Assembly (NCBI GenBank): GCA_036525185.1
Contig: DATDAW010000015.1
Location: 45,648-109,647, forward strand
Reading direction: 5' to 3'
From: DATDAW01 sp036525185
Lineage (GTDB): Bacteria > Verrucomicrobiota > Verrucomicrobiia > Chthoniobacterales > DASVRZ01
Length of the DNA: 64,000 bases
Shown: piece after piece, positions 36,829-45,966 of the stretch
How positions within the stretch are numbered: position 1 is the stretch's first letter
How the letters are laid out: each line of letters starts with the position of its first letter
Translations under genes and position numbers: made by a program
Notes under the pieces: model-generated
The model's input: the letters and a program-made list of their open reading frames with translations, nothing else
Told to the model about the DNA's origin: nothing
Database searches by the model: none

Positions 36829-38538
36829 ATGAGCAAACAACCTGGTCTCACCCCGCTCGGCAAAATCATTTCGTATCTATTTATATTCGGTCTTGTGGCT
36901 TTGGGGGCTTTTGTGCTCGTGAAACGATCCGCGAAAGTAGCGGAACCGACGGGTTCGACTGCAGTAACCGTGACTCCGACGCCCGGCGTAACCGTCACTC
37001 CTGGCGAAACAGCCGCTTCCGCCGTGCCAGGTAACTACATCGAGCCCGCGCCACAAGCGCCGCGACTTCCACCGGCCGCGGCATACGTCCCGAAGGATAA
37101 TATCGTCGACGTCGAACTCAGCGAATACGCCGGGTACGCCGGTCTCATTGCCGCCAACGGTGGACTCGAGCCGAGCGAGAACTCCATTTTCTTCAAAAAA
37201 TACGGCTTCAAACTGAAGCTCGCTCTCAGCGAAGAGGAGAGCTGGCCTGCGCTCAATAGCGGCAAATTGGCCGCATCCGCCACCACGGCCGATGTGCTTG
37301 CGGTTTACGGACGCCAGTTTCAGGTGGTCGTCCCGGCACAAATCGGCTTCTCGCGTGGTGCGGATGGTGTGGTCGTCCGGAGCGACATCAAGCGCATTAA
37401 TGATCTCAAAGGGAAAACGCTCGCGACCTCTCAATTCACGGAGGCGGATTTTTTCATTCGTTACCTTGCACAGGAAGCCGGGTTGGGCATCAACATGCTT
37501 TCCGATGCTACCACTGTTCCTGATCCGGAAAAACTGAATCTTGTTTACGCCGAGGACGCCTTCGTCGCTGGCGATCTTTTCCTCAAGAATTTGCAGGATG
37601 GCCGCGGCGAACTCGCAGGATTCGTCGGCTGGGCGCCTAAAACCGGCGAAGTCATCGACCAAAGCGGCGGAAAAGCCCGGTCACTCACGACCAACCGTAA
37701 TTTACTCATCATCGCCGACATCCTTATTGCCAACAAAGGGTTCGCCGAGCAGAACCCGAAAATGGTCGAGGGACTGGTCCACGGCCTGCTCGAAGGCAAT
37801 CGCTTGGTTCGTGAAAATCCGTCCGACGCGTTACTCGACGTTATCGGCAAGGCATTCAAATGGGATCGCGCCCAGACCAAGGCACAACTCGCAAGCGTTC
37901 ACCTTTCCAATCTTCCGGAGAACCTCGCCTTTTTCTCCGGTGAAATTGACGCCGCCGGCAGTTTCGGCGGCATTTTCCAATCCGCGGTCTATTCCTACGG
38001 CAAAGACATCATTCCGGACCCTGCCGACCCGTCGCGTTTCGTCGATGTCAGGAACCTGCAGGTGCTTCAGCAAAGCGGCGAATTTGCGAACCAAACCATC
38101 GCGATCGCGCCGATCAAATCGACGAACAACCCGTCCCTGGAAGACAACCCGTTGCTTAGTAAGGACATCCGTTTTTATTTTGAGCCGAATTCCGCCAAGC
38201 TCGACCTGGCGAACCCCGATAACACGAAAAACCTGGAAGATGTCAAGCGCCTCCTTCAGGTGAGTCCTGGTTCTACGATTTTATTGCGGGGCCATGTCGA
38301 TGACTCGTTGGTCCCGGAATTCCGAAAACAGGGCGGCGAATCTTTCGTTCGCAAGATGGCGCTCGGCGCCATGGAACTCAGTCGCAATCGAGCGAAAGAA
38401 GTGAAACAACAGGTCGTTTCCAGATTTCAGATTGACCCGGCGCGCATCGAATCGGTAGGCCGCGGTTGGGAGGAGCCCGCCGGTAAAGACCCCGACAAAA
38501 ACCGGCGCGTGGAAGTGCAGTGGTTTACGGTCGAGTAA
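36829..38538 (+). CDS. Substrate-binding-protein/OmpA fusion, inner-membrane anchored
   Basis: 569 residues in three parts. One N-terminal helix (IISYLFIFGLVALGAFVLV) anchors it. A Thr/Pro-rich linker leads to a NMT1/TauA-like periplasmic-binding domain (about 85-430; FFKKYGFKLKLALSEEESWPALNSGKLAAS, RINDLKGKTLATSQFTEADF). The end (about 450-569) is an OmpA/MotB peptidoglycan-binding domain with IRFYFEPNSAKLD, LSRNRAKEVKQQV and DKNRRVEV. This plan is often called 'phosphate ABC transporter substrate-binding/OmpA family protein', but no transporter is encoded nearby, so binding to the cell wall and a ligand-sensing or structural role is more likely. Confidence 0.75.
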   Translation: MSKQPGLTPLGKIISYLFIFGLVALGAFVLVKRSAKVAEPTGSTAVTVTPTPGVTVTPGETAASAVPGNYIEPAPQAPRLPPAAAYVPKDNIVDVELSEYAGYAGLIAANGGLEPSENSIFFKKYGFKLKLALSEEESWPALNSGKLAASATTADVLAVYGRQFQVVVPAQIGFSRGADGVVVRSDIKRINDLKGKTLATSQFTEADFFIRYLAQEAGLGINMLSDATTVPDPEKLNLVYAEDAFVAGDLFLKNLQDGRGELAGFVGWAPKTGEVIDQSGGKARSLTTNRNLLIIADILIANKGFAEQNPKMVEGLVHGLLEGNRLVRENPSDALLDVIGKAFKWDRAQTKAQLASVHLSNLPENLAFFSGEIDAAGSFGGIFQSAVYSYGKDIIPDPADPSRFVDVRNLQVLQQSGEFANQTIAIAPIKSTNNPSLEDNPLLSKDIRFYFEPNSAKLDLANPDNTKNLEDVKRLLQVSPGSTILLRGHVDDSLVPEFRKQGGESFVRKMALGAMELSRNRAKEVKQQVVSRFQIDPARIESVGRGWEEPAGKDPDKNRRVEVQWFTVE

Positions 38539-38542
38539 AACG

Positions 38543-39697
38543 CTACGTCGAGCTGTTCCGAAAGCGGAACAATAAATGCGGCAGATCGAAATAGATAACC
38601 TCCCGTTCGAAAACAAAGCCACTTTTTTCCACGACACGTCTGGAGCGGGCATTTTCAGGTTTCACCGTAGCGACGATTGATTTCACGCTGGGATGCCGGT
38701 GTGACATCCATCCCAGGATGGCGACGGTCATTTCGACTCCCAGGCCTGCGCCCCAAAATTCCGGCAATAAGCCGTAAAGGAGCTCAATCTCCTCGGTGTC
38801 CTCAATGGTCGAGCGTTGGACGCCACAACGGCCGACAAATCGATGGTCCTCCCGCCTGTAGAACATCCAGCGTCCGAACCCGGCTGAGGTCCAAAGGTCC
38901 AGGTCCACTTTCATGGATTCGCGAGTGATCTGCTCAGGAAGTACACCCCAAAGCGGCTCCATGGCTTCCACGTCGCTATGCAATGAGCGAAGGTCGCTAA
39001 AATGATCGCTCCGCAACCGCTCCGCACGAAGACGCGCTGTTTCGAATGAATCCACCAACTCGGCGAGCTTCCGTTCCTTCTCCACGCGGTCGCGAATGGC
39101 GATGGGAGCGGCGAGATGCCGGCGGAGTGTCGCTTCGTCGAGCTGCTTTTCATAAAAAGCTCGAAACATTTCAATGGCAGTGATCGTTTCCCCGGCGAAA
39201 GGCTCGAAAGTGACCTCGTCGCCACTCTGGATGTGACCTTCATGAATGACCCGGCAATAGAGTCCCGGTCGTTCCGCGTGTCGGAAACGTTTCGCAAACG
39301 TGGAATCGCCCATCCGTGCCGCCAGAGTCCCGCACGGAATCCGTGGCGCCGTTACTTCTAAAATCACTTCGCCAATGTGCAGCCGGTCGCCGATGGAAAA
39401 CGTGGCGCTTTCCAGATCGGAAATCGTCAGGTTTTCCCCAAATGTGCCAGGCGCGAGATCCTGTGCCAACTCCTGTGACCACCATGCATAGTCCGGCGTC
39501 CCGAAAACATACACGGCCTGGTCAATGCCCCCATGATTCTCGGTGTCGCAAATGGCATCGCCAGCAAGTCCATCCCGACTAATGCGGACAGGCTCACTCA
39601 CGGGTAATTTGTAAATTCCCGTTCTGCCCGAAGCTTTTGCGCCGTGGATCGCCCGGGTTTTTCCAATGTTGACGCTGATCAGTTGCATCTCGGTCAT
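38543..39697 (-). CDS. MOSC-domain / GNAT acetyltransferase fusion
   Basis: 384 residues. Residues 1-215 are a YiiM-like MOSC protein: GLAGDAICDTENHGGIDQAVYVF, FGENLTI, IPCGTLAARMGD (conserved Cys thought to carry sulfur) and a C-terminal helical extension. Residues 225-384 are a RimJ/RimL-type GNAT acetyltransferase (GFGRWMFYRREDHRFVGRCGVQ, LLPEFWGAGLGVEMTVAILG, NARSRRVVEKSGFVFEREV). The two parts are in one frame without a stop. MOSC proteins act on molybdenum-cofactor-linked substrates such as N-hydroxylated compounds. Its start overlaps the DUF1684 stop by four bases. Confidence 0.82.
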   Translation of the reverse strand: MTEMQLISVNIGKTRAIHGAKASGRTGIYKLPVSEPVRISRDGLAGDAICDTENHGGIDQAVYVFGTPDYAWWSQELAQDLAPGTFGENLTISDLESATFSIGDRLHIGEVILEVTAPRIPCGTLAARMGDSTFAKRFRHAERPGLYCRVIHEGHIQSGDEVTFEPFAGETITAIEMFRAFYEKQLDEATLRRHLAAPIAIRDRVEKERKLAELVDSFETARLRAERLRSDHFSDLRSLHSDVEAMEPLWGVLPEQITRESMKVDLDLWTSAGFGRWMFYRREDHRFVGRCGVQRSTIEDTEEIELLYGLLPEFWGAGLGVEMTVAILGWMSHRHPSVKSIVATVKPENARSRRVVEKSGFVFEREVIYFDLPHLLFRFRNSST

Positions 39698-40602
39698 TCG
39701 TGTTCTCCGCGGTATTTCTTCTCTCCGGCGGTTATCGCGAAATTCATGCGGTTTTGCGGAGGCGGCAATGGGCAGGTCGCGAACGGTGTGAAAGCGCAGG
39801 GCGGGTTGTAAGCAAGATTGAAATCCAGCACGACTTTGCCGTCAGGACCGGACTGTTTCGCGTATAGAAAACGCGCGGCCGAATACGTTTCCTTACCGCT
39901 CGTCGCGTCGGAAATAACAAAGAAAAGCGGTGCATCCCGGCTTTCAGCCATGGGGATTAACTCCACGATTTGTCCGTCGTGCTCGAAAACTGCCTTCCCG
40001 GGAATCTTTTCTTTCGAGATGCCGCCAATAACGTCGGCAATCGGAACTTCTTTGGGCGTGTCGAACGCCACCCATTTCGCCTCGATTCGCCACTCGGGAT
40101 CCGGCGGAAAATAGTCCAGACCGAGAAAATGCGTCCGCCGGTCGGAGCCGCTGTCCTGTATTCGGAGCGCTTTACGTTCGTTACGTTCGACAATAAAAAA
40201 GCTGACGCTGCCCGATGAAACCAAAGTAGGCGCTTTGCCATCGATTTCACTGGTCTTCAAAATCGCAGGCCCGGAAGCCGGCTTTCCATCCACCAATGCT
40301 CCGGAGTCAGTTGCCTTAAACGTCACCGTTCCATCGGCGGACAGCATCGCAATCCCGAAATGCTCCGGCAGTTTTCCGATGATGACCCTGTTGTCTGGCG
40401 CGCTGCCAATGGTGTTTTCACCGAGCTGAAGAAAATGCAGGCCGATCAACGTCAGCCATCCGTCCGGTTTGGTCAGGCGTTGGACGCGTGCTGCGCGTGC
40501 GGCCTCGATTTCTTTTGTGAAAGCGTCATCGGCGGAAGCCGCAGAGAACGTGAAGGCGATCCCGACCGTAAGGACGAAAACGTTCCGGAAAAATTTATTC
40601 AT
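39694..40602 (-). CDS. DUF1684 family secreted protein
   Basis: 302 residues with a signal peptide (FFRNVFVLTVGIAFTFSAASA, cleavage near residue 24). The family hallmark near the C-terminus is VLDFNLAYNPPCAFTPFATCPLPPPQNRM, with DGWLTLIGLHFLQLGENTIGS near the N-terminus. Function unknown; I know it as a widespread DUF. The gene overlaps the MOSC-GNAT start (ATGA), so they are co-translated, and it is divergent from the FKBP gene. Confidence 0.85.
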   Translation of the reverse strand: MNKFFRNVFVLTVGIAFTFSAASADDAFTKEIEAARAARVQRLTKPDGWLTLIGLHFLQLGENTIGSAPDNRVIIGKLPEHFGIAMLSADGTVTFKATDSGALVDGKPASGPAILKTSEIDGKAPTLVSSGSVSFFIVERNERKALRIQDSGSDRRTHFLGLDYFPPDPEWRIEAKWVAFDTPKEVPIADVIGGISKEKIPGKAVFEHDGQIVELIPMAESRDAPLFFVISDATSGKETYSAARFLYAKQSGPDGKVVLDFNLAYNPPCAFTPFATCPLPPPQNRMNFAITAGEKKYRGEHE

Positions 40603-40691
40603 TCGGCAATGCCGGATTTTTATCGCGTTTGAAGGGGTGTCAATAACGGTTGCGCCCTTTCCGGCTCTGGCGTAGGTCTGCCACTCCCAAC

Positions 40692-41432
40692 ATGAAATTG
40701 ACCCCTATAGCCGCAGCCCTTTTTGCAGTTCCCTTCGCGCTCAACGCGCAAGACGCCCCTGTGCAACTCAAGGATAACAAAGACAAAGTCAGCTACAGCA
40801 TCGGCACGGACATCGCCTCGACGCTGAAGAAACAGGAAATTGAAATTAATCCTGAAGCCTTTTTCCAGGGGATCAGAGACGGCCTTTCCGGCAACAAGCC
40901 CATGCTTGCTCCAGAGGAAATGCAGGCCGTCATGCAAGCCTTTCAGCAGGAGATGATGGCCAAAATGACGAAAAAACGTCAGGATGCCGCGAATGCTAAC
41001 AAAGCTGCGAGTGAAAAATTTCTTGCCGAAAACAAGACAAAGGAAGGCGTGAAAACCACTGCGAGCGGCCTCGAGTATAAGGTCATCTCCGAAGGCAAAG
41101 GCGAGAAACCGAAGGCTACGGACACGGTGAGCGTCCATTACCGCGGGACCACGATCGACGGCAAGGAATTTGACAGCTCCTACAAACGCAACGAACCCGC
41201 CGAGTTTCCGCTGAACGGCGTTATCCCTGGCTGGACCGAAGGCGTGCAACTGATGACAGTCGGCTCGAAGTACCAATTCTTCATCCCATCGACATTGGCC
41301 TACGGCGAACAGGCGCCGCCCGAAATCGGGCCAAATCAAGCACTCATTTTCGAAGTCGAATTGCTTAGCATCAAGAAGCCTGAAGCGGCTGCCACACCTG
41401 GACCGGAAGCGACCGCGGCGCCGAAGAAGTGA
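40692..41432 (+). CDS. FKBP-type peptidyl-prolyl isomerase, Mip/FkpA-like
   Basis: 246 residues with a signal peptide (LTPIAAALFAVPFALNAQ), a helical dimerisation domain (DKVSYSIGTDIASTLKKQ...EEMQAVMQAFQQEM) and a C-terminal FKBP domain (DTVSVHYRGTTIDGKEFDSSYKR, FPLNGVIPGWTEGVQLM, PSTLAYGEQAPPEIGPNQALIFEVELL). Periplasmic foldase. The stop overlaps the following cupin start (GTGA). ATG at 40692 was chosen because upstream codons precede the signal peptide. Confidence 0.92.
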   Translation: MKLTPIAAALFAVPFALNAQDAPVQLKDNKDKVSYSIGTDIASTLKKQEIEINPEAFFQGIRDGLSGNKPMLAPEEMQAVMQAFQQEMMAKMTKKRQDAANANKAASEKFLAENKTKEGVKTTASGLEYKVISEGKGEKPKATDTVSVHYRGTTIDGKEFDSSYKRNEPAEFPLNGVIPGWTEGVQLMTVGSKYQFFIPSTLAYGEQAPPEIGPNQALIFEVELLSIKKPEAAATPGPEATAAPKK

Positions 41433-41782
41433 TTCTCCAAAATCTCGAGAAACAGCCGCCGTTCACGATCAAGGACGGCTCGACGATTCGGGAGATTCTC
41501 AGCTCTGGAAATGCCCCAGTGGCCAACCAAAGCCTTGCCGAAGCGATGTTGCCGGCAGGTGAAGCGACGCAGCGTCATTATCACCGGGAAAGCGAGGAAA
41601 TCTATTTCATCATCGAGGGAAGAGCCGAGATGGAAGTCGATGGAGACAAGCGGTTGGTTGGGCCAAATGACGCGATCCTGATTCCACCCGGCGCCTGGCA
41701 CACCATCCGGGCGCTGGAGCCGCTCCGATTGTTGTGCTGCTGCGCGCCGCCCTACGCGCACGACGATACATTTTTTACGTGA
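41429..41782 (+). CDS. Small cupin-domain protein
   Basis: 117 residues, a single cupin: motif 1 QRHYHRESEEIYFIIEGRAEMEVDG and motif 2 LIPPGAWHTIRAL with metal ligands His, His, Glu and His. It begins at GTG inside the FKBP stop (GTGA). Similar small cupins bind metal and sugar-like ligands; the substrate is unknown. It is convergent with the DUF2383 gene. Confidence 0.83.
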   Translation: MILQNLEKQPPFTIKDGSTIREILSSGNAPVANQSLAEAMLPAGEATQRHYHRESEEIYFIIEGRAEMEVDGDKRLVGPNDAILIPPGAWHTIRALEPLRLLCCCAPPYAHDDTFFT

Positions 41783-41814
41783 GCGTGTGACGCTACAATG
41801 CCGCTCTTAAGCGG

Positions 41815-42276
41815 TTACGTTTGCTTGTAGTTATCTCGAAGGTCCTGCATCCGGTCATGCGAGTTCTTGATGGCTTTGTACTGTTGATGAACGACATTCT
41901 GGATGTAGACGGGTAATTCTTTGTGATCCAAGGCGTCGCGGTATTCGGCGAGGACAGAATTCTCTCCGCGCTCACACTCTGCCAGGATAGCGCGATCGTC
42001 ACCTTGGGTGAGAACGGATTTCAGGGCGATCCAGCCGCGGTGCAGGTCTCCGCCAATGGTACCCGTGTCGGGAACGATCTCGCCGAGTCCTTTGACCAGA
42101 CTTTGCAGTTCGCTGGCGAATTCCATACGTTCCATGGATAGTTCACGGAACACGGTTTTGAGAGTCATATCCCTCACTTCTTCTGATGCGAGACGAAAGC
42201 CTTCCTGGCCATCTTTGCACGTTTCGATGAGAGAATTGAGGATGGTGGCGATGGATTGAGTCGTTGTGATAGGCAT
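41815..42276 (-). CDS. DUF2383 / PA2169-family four-helix-bundle protein, copy 1
   Basis: 153 residues: SIATILNSLIETCKDGQEGFRLASEEV, MERMEFASELQSLV, GTIGGDLHRGWIALKSVL and ILAECERGENSVLAEYRDAL follow the PA2169 family (ferritin-like helical bundle, function unknown). A close relative is encoded at 47637. The start MPITTTQS was chosen; it is divergent from the mgtC gene by 84 bases. Members of this family are often found near stress proteins, as here. Confidence 0.83.
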   Translation of the reverse strand: MPITTTQSIATILNSLIETCKDGQEGFRLASEEVRDMTLKTVFRELSMERMEFASELQSLVKGLGEIVPDTGTIGGDLHRGWIALKSVLTQGDDRAILAECERGENSVLAEYRDALDHKELPVYIQNVVHQQYKAIKNSHDRMQDLRDNYKQT

Positions 42277-42360
42277 GGCATTTAAGGGATCGTTTTTCAA
42301 AAACGGCTTGTTTGCAGGGAAACGGGAATCCGAAGTGCTCAGTATTTGCGAAAGAGAGGC

Positions 42361-42873
42361 ATGAGTATGTTCCAGTGTGCTGTGCTGATCGGAGCGGCGT
42401 CTGCGCATTGGCAGGAGGAAATGGGGGTGCTGTTGCGGGCGGTGGCAGCCATTGGTTTTGGCGGGTTGCTGGGTTGGGAACGTACGACGGCAGGAAAATT
42501 AGCTGGATTTCGCACACACATGTTTGTGTGCCTTGCGGCGATGCTTTTTGTGAAACTAGGGCAGTTCCTCATCAACGACTTGGCCCTTCACGTTGCGCCA
42601 GACTCGCTGCGGGCGGATCCGGTCCATATCATTGCTGCCATTGCCACTGGCATTTCGTTCCTGGGGGCGGGCACGATTTTGCGTGGGCGACACACCGAAA
42701 CAGCACGAGGACTCACAACGGCGGCATCGCTGCTCATTTCAGCTTCGATCGGAGTCGCGGTTGCGTTGGACCGCTATATTATCGCCGGCGGGATAACTCT
42801 CCTGTCACTATTTGTGTTGCACACCCTGCTCAAAGTGGAGGACAGAATCCTCAAGTCGAAGAGCAATGGTTAA
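42361..42873 (+). CDS. mgtC: MgtC/SapB-family membrane protein
   Basis: 170 residues with four hydrophobic segments. LLRAVAAIGFGGLLGWERTTAGKLAGFRTHMFVCLAAMLFV and GTILRGRHTETARGLTTAASLLISASIGVAVAL are the MgtC core. It lacks the C-terminal ACT-like domain of longer members. AGAGAGG-like AAGAGAGG before the second ATG fixes the start. Related to magnesium adaptation and inhibition of F-type ATPase in Salmonella; here the role is open. Its end overlaps the end of the next gene by four bases on the opposite strand. Confidence 0.85.
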   Translation: MSMFQCAVLIGAASAHWQEEMGVLLRAVAAIGFGGLLGWERTTAGKLAGFRTHMFVCLAAMLFVKLGQFLINDLALHVAPDSLRADPVHIIAAIATGISFLGAGTILRGRHTETARGLTTAASLLISASIGVAVALDRYIIAGGITLLSLFVLHTLLKVEDRILKSKSNG

Positions 42874-43112
42874 TGTTTTCGCGCAGTTGCCCGCCCGCCA
42901 AGCCGGCCCCCTTTTCTAGCGGGAGCTTTGTTTGTACGTTTGCCGCGGCCGGAACCGCTTTTTTTGCCGCCTCTGTCCATTTTATTAACCGTGGCCCAGG
43001 CGCGAGCTTCAGCAACGTCTTCAGAGACGCCTCGGCGTTTGTAACCCTCTTCAATATGGCTCGCCTGACGTTTTTGTTTTTCGGTGTAAGCGCTTTTGTC
43101 TCCTCTCGGCAT
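42870..43112 (-). CDS. Small basic protein of the 'plasmid stabilization' type
   Basis: 80 residues: MPRGDKSAYTEKQKRQASHIEEGYKRRGVSEDVAEARAWATV continues into a Lys/Arg/Gly-rich tail. The family is annotated as plasmid stabilization protein, but its members are mostly chromosomal and their function is unproven. A very strong ribosome site (AAAGGAGGTG, seven bases before the ATG) fixes the start and suggests high expression. The basic tail suggests nucleic-acid binding. Confidence 0.78.
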   Translation of the reverse strand: MPRGDKSAYTEKQKRQASHIEEGYKRRGVSEDVAEARAWATVNKMDRGGKKSGSGRGKRTNKAPARKGGRLGGRATARKH

Positions 43113-43224
43113 AAGAACACCTCCTTTTACTGAATTTCGTTGAAGCGAAACATCATGGACGCCAGGCATTCAGGGGCGATTCGCAAGCAGGGACGATTTT
43201 GCAGGTTTTGCGACCTTTGAGAGG

Positions 43225-45573
43225 TCACGCTGCCCGCTTCCATTGCCAATGGACGATTTCGTCCGGATCGTGACCGGTTTGGGTGATTTCGCTGACGAAA
43301 CGGCGCAGCCGGTATTCGTACGCGTGCGCCCGTTCGGAGGCGCGCGCCGCCACCCGCGAATTTTGTTTTGCTCCCATGCGGATAGCCTGTGTGACGACTT
43401 GAAACCGGCTGACGCCGTTCCTCACGAGCATGTCGAATGGCGTCGTGGTCGTACCTTCCTCGCGGTAGCCATTGATCACGAACCGTTTTCCGGCATTGCG
43501 TCCATGGAGAAGCTGCTTCACTGCGCTGGGATATCCGTGGAAATTGACGATGACTGGTCTGTCCGGCGTAAAGAGCGCGTCGAAAAGGTCCGCTTCGAGC
43601 CCGTGCGGATGTTCCGTTTCCTTTTCCAGAATCAGCAGATCGGTCACGTTGACTACGCGCACGCGCAGTTCGGGAATTTCCCGACGCAGGATGTCCGCAG
43701 CGGCCATGATCTCCAGCGTGACGACGTCGCCAATGCCTACAAGGACGACGTCGGGATCAATACCGTTATCCGTGCTTGCCCAAGGAAAGATGCCAGCTCC
43801 GGCCCGGCAATGGGCGATGGCCTCGTCCATGCTCAGCCAAACGGGCATCGGCTGTTTGTTAGCGATAATCAGGTTCACGTGGTTAACCCCGCGCAGGCAG
43901 TGGTCAAGGGTCTGAATGAGGCAATTCGCGTCTGGAGGTAGATAGACGCGCATGATGTCTTTCTTTTTGTTCAGAAGCGCGTTGATAAAGCCCGGGCTCT
44001 GGTGGCTGAAACCATTGTGCTCCTGTCGCCAGAGCGTCGACGTCTCCAGGTAGTTGAGGGACGGCACTGGTGCCCGCCACGGGAAATCAGCGCTCATTTT
44101 TAGAAATTTCGCGAACTGATCCATCATCGACGTGACGATGTTCAGGAAAGCCTCGTACGACGGAAACAACCCGTGGCGCCCGGTGAGTAAATAACCCTGG
44201 AGCCATGCCTGACACGTGTGTTCGGAGAGAATTTCCAAAACGCGACCACCGTGCGGACCGATGCGTTCGGAACGATTGCCGTCCTCAAGCGGCCATTGAT
44301 AGTCGCGCTGGGTCGGTGCTTCGAACACGGCCCCCAGCTTGTTACTCATCAATTCGTCCGGGCAAAAGATGCGAAAGGTTCGAGGGTTTGCGGCAATGAC
44401 ATCTGCCAGATATTCGGCCACCGCTGCGACGGGGCTGATTTCCTGGTTCACGTTGACACTGCAGAATTGCAGGCCAGGCAAAACGAGCGGTTTGCGCATC
44501 CGTCCCCCAAACGTATGTGGATTGCAACCCATCCGACGGTCGCCTTTTGGGCAGCAGGCGAGAATGTCTGGATGCGGCGCGCCGTTTTTTCCGAACAACT
44601 CCTCGGGGCGATAGGAGCGCAACCAATTCTCGACCAGCTGCAGATGCCGGGGGTTTTCCTTCACGTCATCGACGGGAACCTGATGCGCTCGAAAAGAACC
44701 TTCAATGGGTTTCCCATCGAGCTCTTTGATGCCAGTCCAACCCTTGGGCGAGCGGAGAATAATCAGGGGCCAGCGAGGTTTTTCGATCGGCTGGCCGGAG
44801 CGCGCTGCATACTGGATGGTCCGAATCTCGGCAACTGCCCAATCCATCGCCGCAGCGATGGTGGTGTCGAGATCTGGCCCGGCGACAAAACGAGGCTCCC
44901 AACCGTAGCCGGAAAACAGAGCCAGAAGTTCCTCGTCATCCATGGTGCCAAAGATGGTCGGATTCGAAATTTTGTAACCATTGACGTGAAGGATCGGCAA
45001 TACAGCGCCGCTTTCCGCAGGATCGAGAAATTTCGGACAATGCCATGCAGCGGCTGTCGGTCCTGTTTCCGCCTCGCCATCGCCGATGATACAGGCGACG
45101 ATGAGATCCGGATTATCCAGCGCGGCGCCGAATGCTGTCGCCAGTGCGTAACCCAGCTCGCCGCCTTCGTGGATCGTGCCCGGCACACCGGGAAAAAGAT
45201 GACTCGGAAATCCGCCCGGCCAGGAAAACGCTCGTACGAACTCGTGCAACCCTGCTTCGTTGAGCGTTAGCTTTGGATAGAAATCGTGCAGTGTTCCTTC
45301 CAGATACAGATTTGCCAGATTGGCCGGCGCCCCGTGTCCAGGGCCCGTAACCAGCATGAGATCCAGATTCTGTCGCAGAATGAGACGGTTCAGATGGGCA
45401 TAAATGAGATTAATGCCAGGACACGTTCCCCAATGACCGAGCAACCGGTCCTTGATGTGTTCGGTAGCGAGCGGTTCACGCAGGAGCACGTTGTCGCGCA
45501 GGTAAATCTGCGCGCCGGCCAGGTAATTGGTGGCGCGCTGATAAAGCGCAAGCGCTGCGTCGGGAAGTTGCAT
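43225..45573 (-). CDS. xfp: Xylulose-5-phosphate/fructose-6-phosphate phosphoketolase
   Basis: ThDP enzyme that splits xylulose-5-P or fructose-6-P with phosphate to acetyl-phosphate. 782 residues, normal size. GHWGTCPGINLIYAHLNRL, GPGHGAPANLANLYLEG, the ThDP motif GDGEAETGPTAAAWHCPKFL, and SNKLGAVFEAPTQRDYQ are typical of Xfp. No acetate kinase or phosphotransacetylase is adjacent. Its position among stress-type genes resembles the general stress clusters in which phosphoketolase supports carbon shunting. Confidence 0.96.
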   Translation of the reverse strand: MQLPDAALALYQRATNYLAGAQIYLRDNVLLREPLATEHIKDRLLGHWGTCPGINLIYAHLNRLILRQNLDLMLVTGPGHGAPANLANLYLEGTLHDFYPKLTLNEAGLHEFVRAFSWPGGFPSHLFPGVPGTIHEGGELGYALATAFGAALDNPDLIVACIIGDGEAETGPTAAAWHCPKFLDPAESGAVLPILHVNGYKISNPTIFGTMDDEELLALFSGYGWEPRFVAGPDLDTTIAAAMDWAVAEIRTIQYAARSGQPIEKPRWPLIILRSPKGWTGIKELDGKPIEGSFRAHQVPVDDVKENPRHLQLVENWLRSYRPEELFGKNGAPHPDILACCPKGDRRMGCNPHTFGGRMRKPLVLPGLQFCSVNVNQEISPVAAVAEYLADVIAANPRTFRIFCPDELMSNKLGAVFEAPTQRDYQWPLEDGNRSERIGPHGGRVLEILSEHTCQAWLQGYLLTGRHGLFPSYEAFLNIVTSMMDQFAKFLKMSADFPWRAPVPSLNYLETSTLWRQEHNGFSHQSPGFINALLNKKKDIMRVYLPPDANCLIQTLDHCLRGVNHVNLIIANKQPMPVWLSMDEAIAHCRAGAGIFPWASTDNGIDPDVVLVGIGDVVTLEIMAAADILRREIPELRVRVVNVTDLLILEKETEHPHGLEADLFDALFTPDRPVIVNFHGYPSAVKQLLHGRNAGKRFVINGYREEGTTTTPFDMLVRNGVSRFQVVTQAIRMGAKQNSRVAARASERAHAYEYRLRRFVSEITQTGHDPDEIVHWQWKRAA

Positions 45574-45780
45574 TTGTCTGTGTGGAGTTTGGGGCTCAGA
45601 TCAATCACGCACTTCAAGAGACCGGCGCCTAACATTTTTCATGCCGCGCCGCCGGGTGGCTATGGCTCTGCAAATCATGCTACAGAAAGCTTCGTTGTCC
45701 GGCCGGCATCTGCGCTTCTCAAATCGACAGCGTTCTTTACGGCCGACGCTCACTTGGGTCGCGAAACCTCACAAAAAGCC

Positions 45781-45966
45781 ATGAAACGAGCATCCCTTTA
45801 CACAGGACCGGCAAAGCTTTGGCCGGTCAACAAAGCCAACATGGAGGAGCCAGCGGAGGAATTTCTTGAACCCGAAGGCCAGCCGTCGAAAGAAGCCGCT
45901 GGCCACGAGCTGGAAGTAGAGTATCCGGAGCGGCAACCTACCTCGAGCGGGGACGATCATCGATAG
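45781..45966 (+). CDS. Possible small acidic protein
   Basis: 61 codons, Glu/Pro-rich, MKRASLYTGPAKLWPVNKAN followed by an acidic tail. No ribosome site stands before it and its 3' end overlaps the convergent nucleotidyltransferase-like gene by 29 bases. The region upstream (45574-45780) probably holds the xfp promoter. It could be a spurious frame; kept because composition is protein-like. Confidence 0.3.
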   Translation: MKRASLYTGPAKLWPVNKANMEEPAEEFLEPEGQPSKEAAGHELEVEYPERQPTSSGDDHR

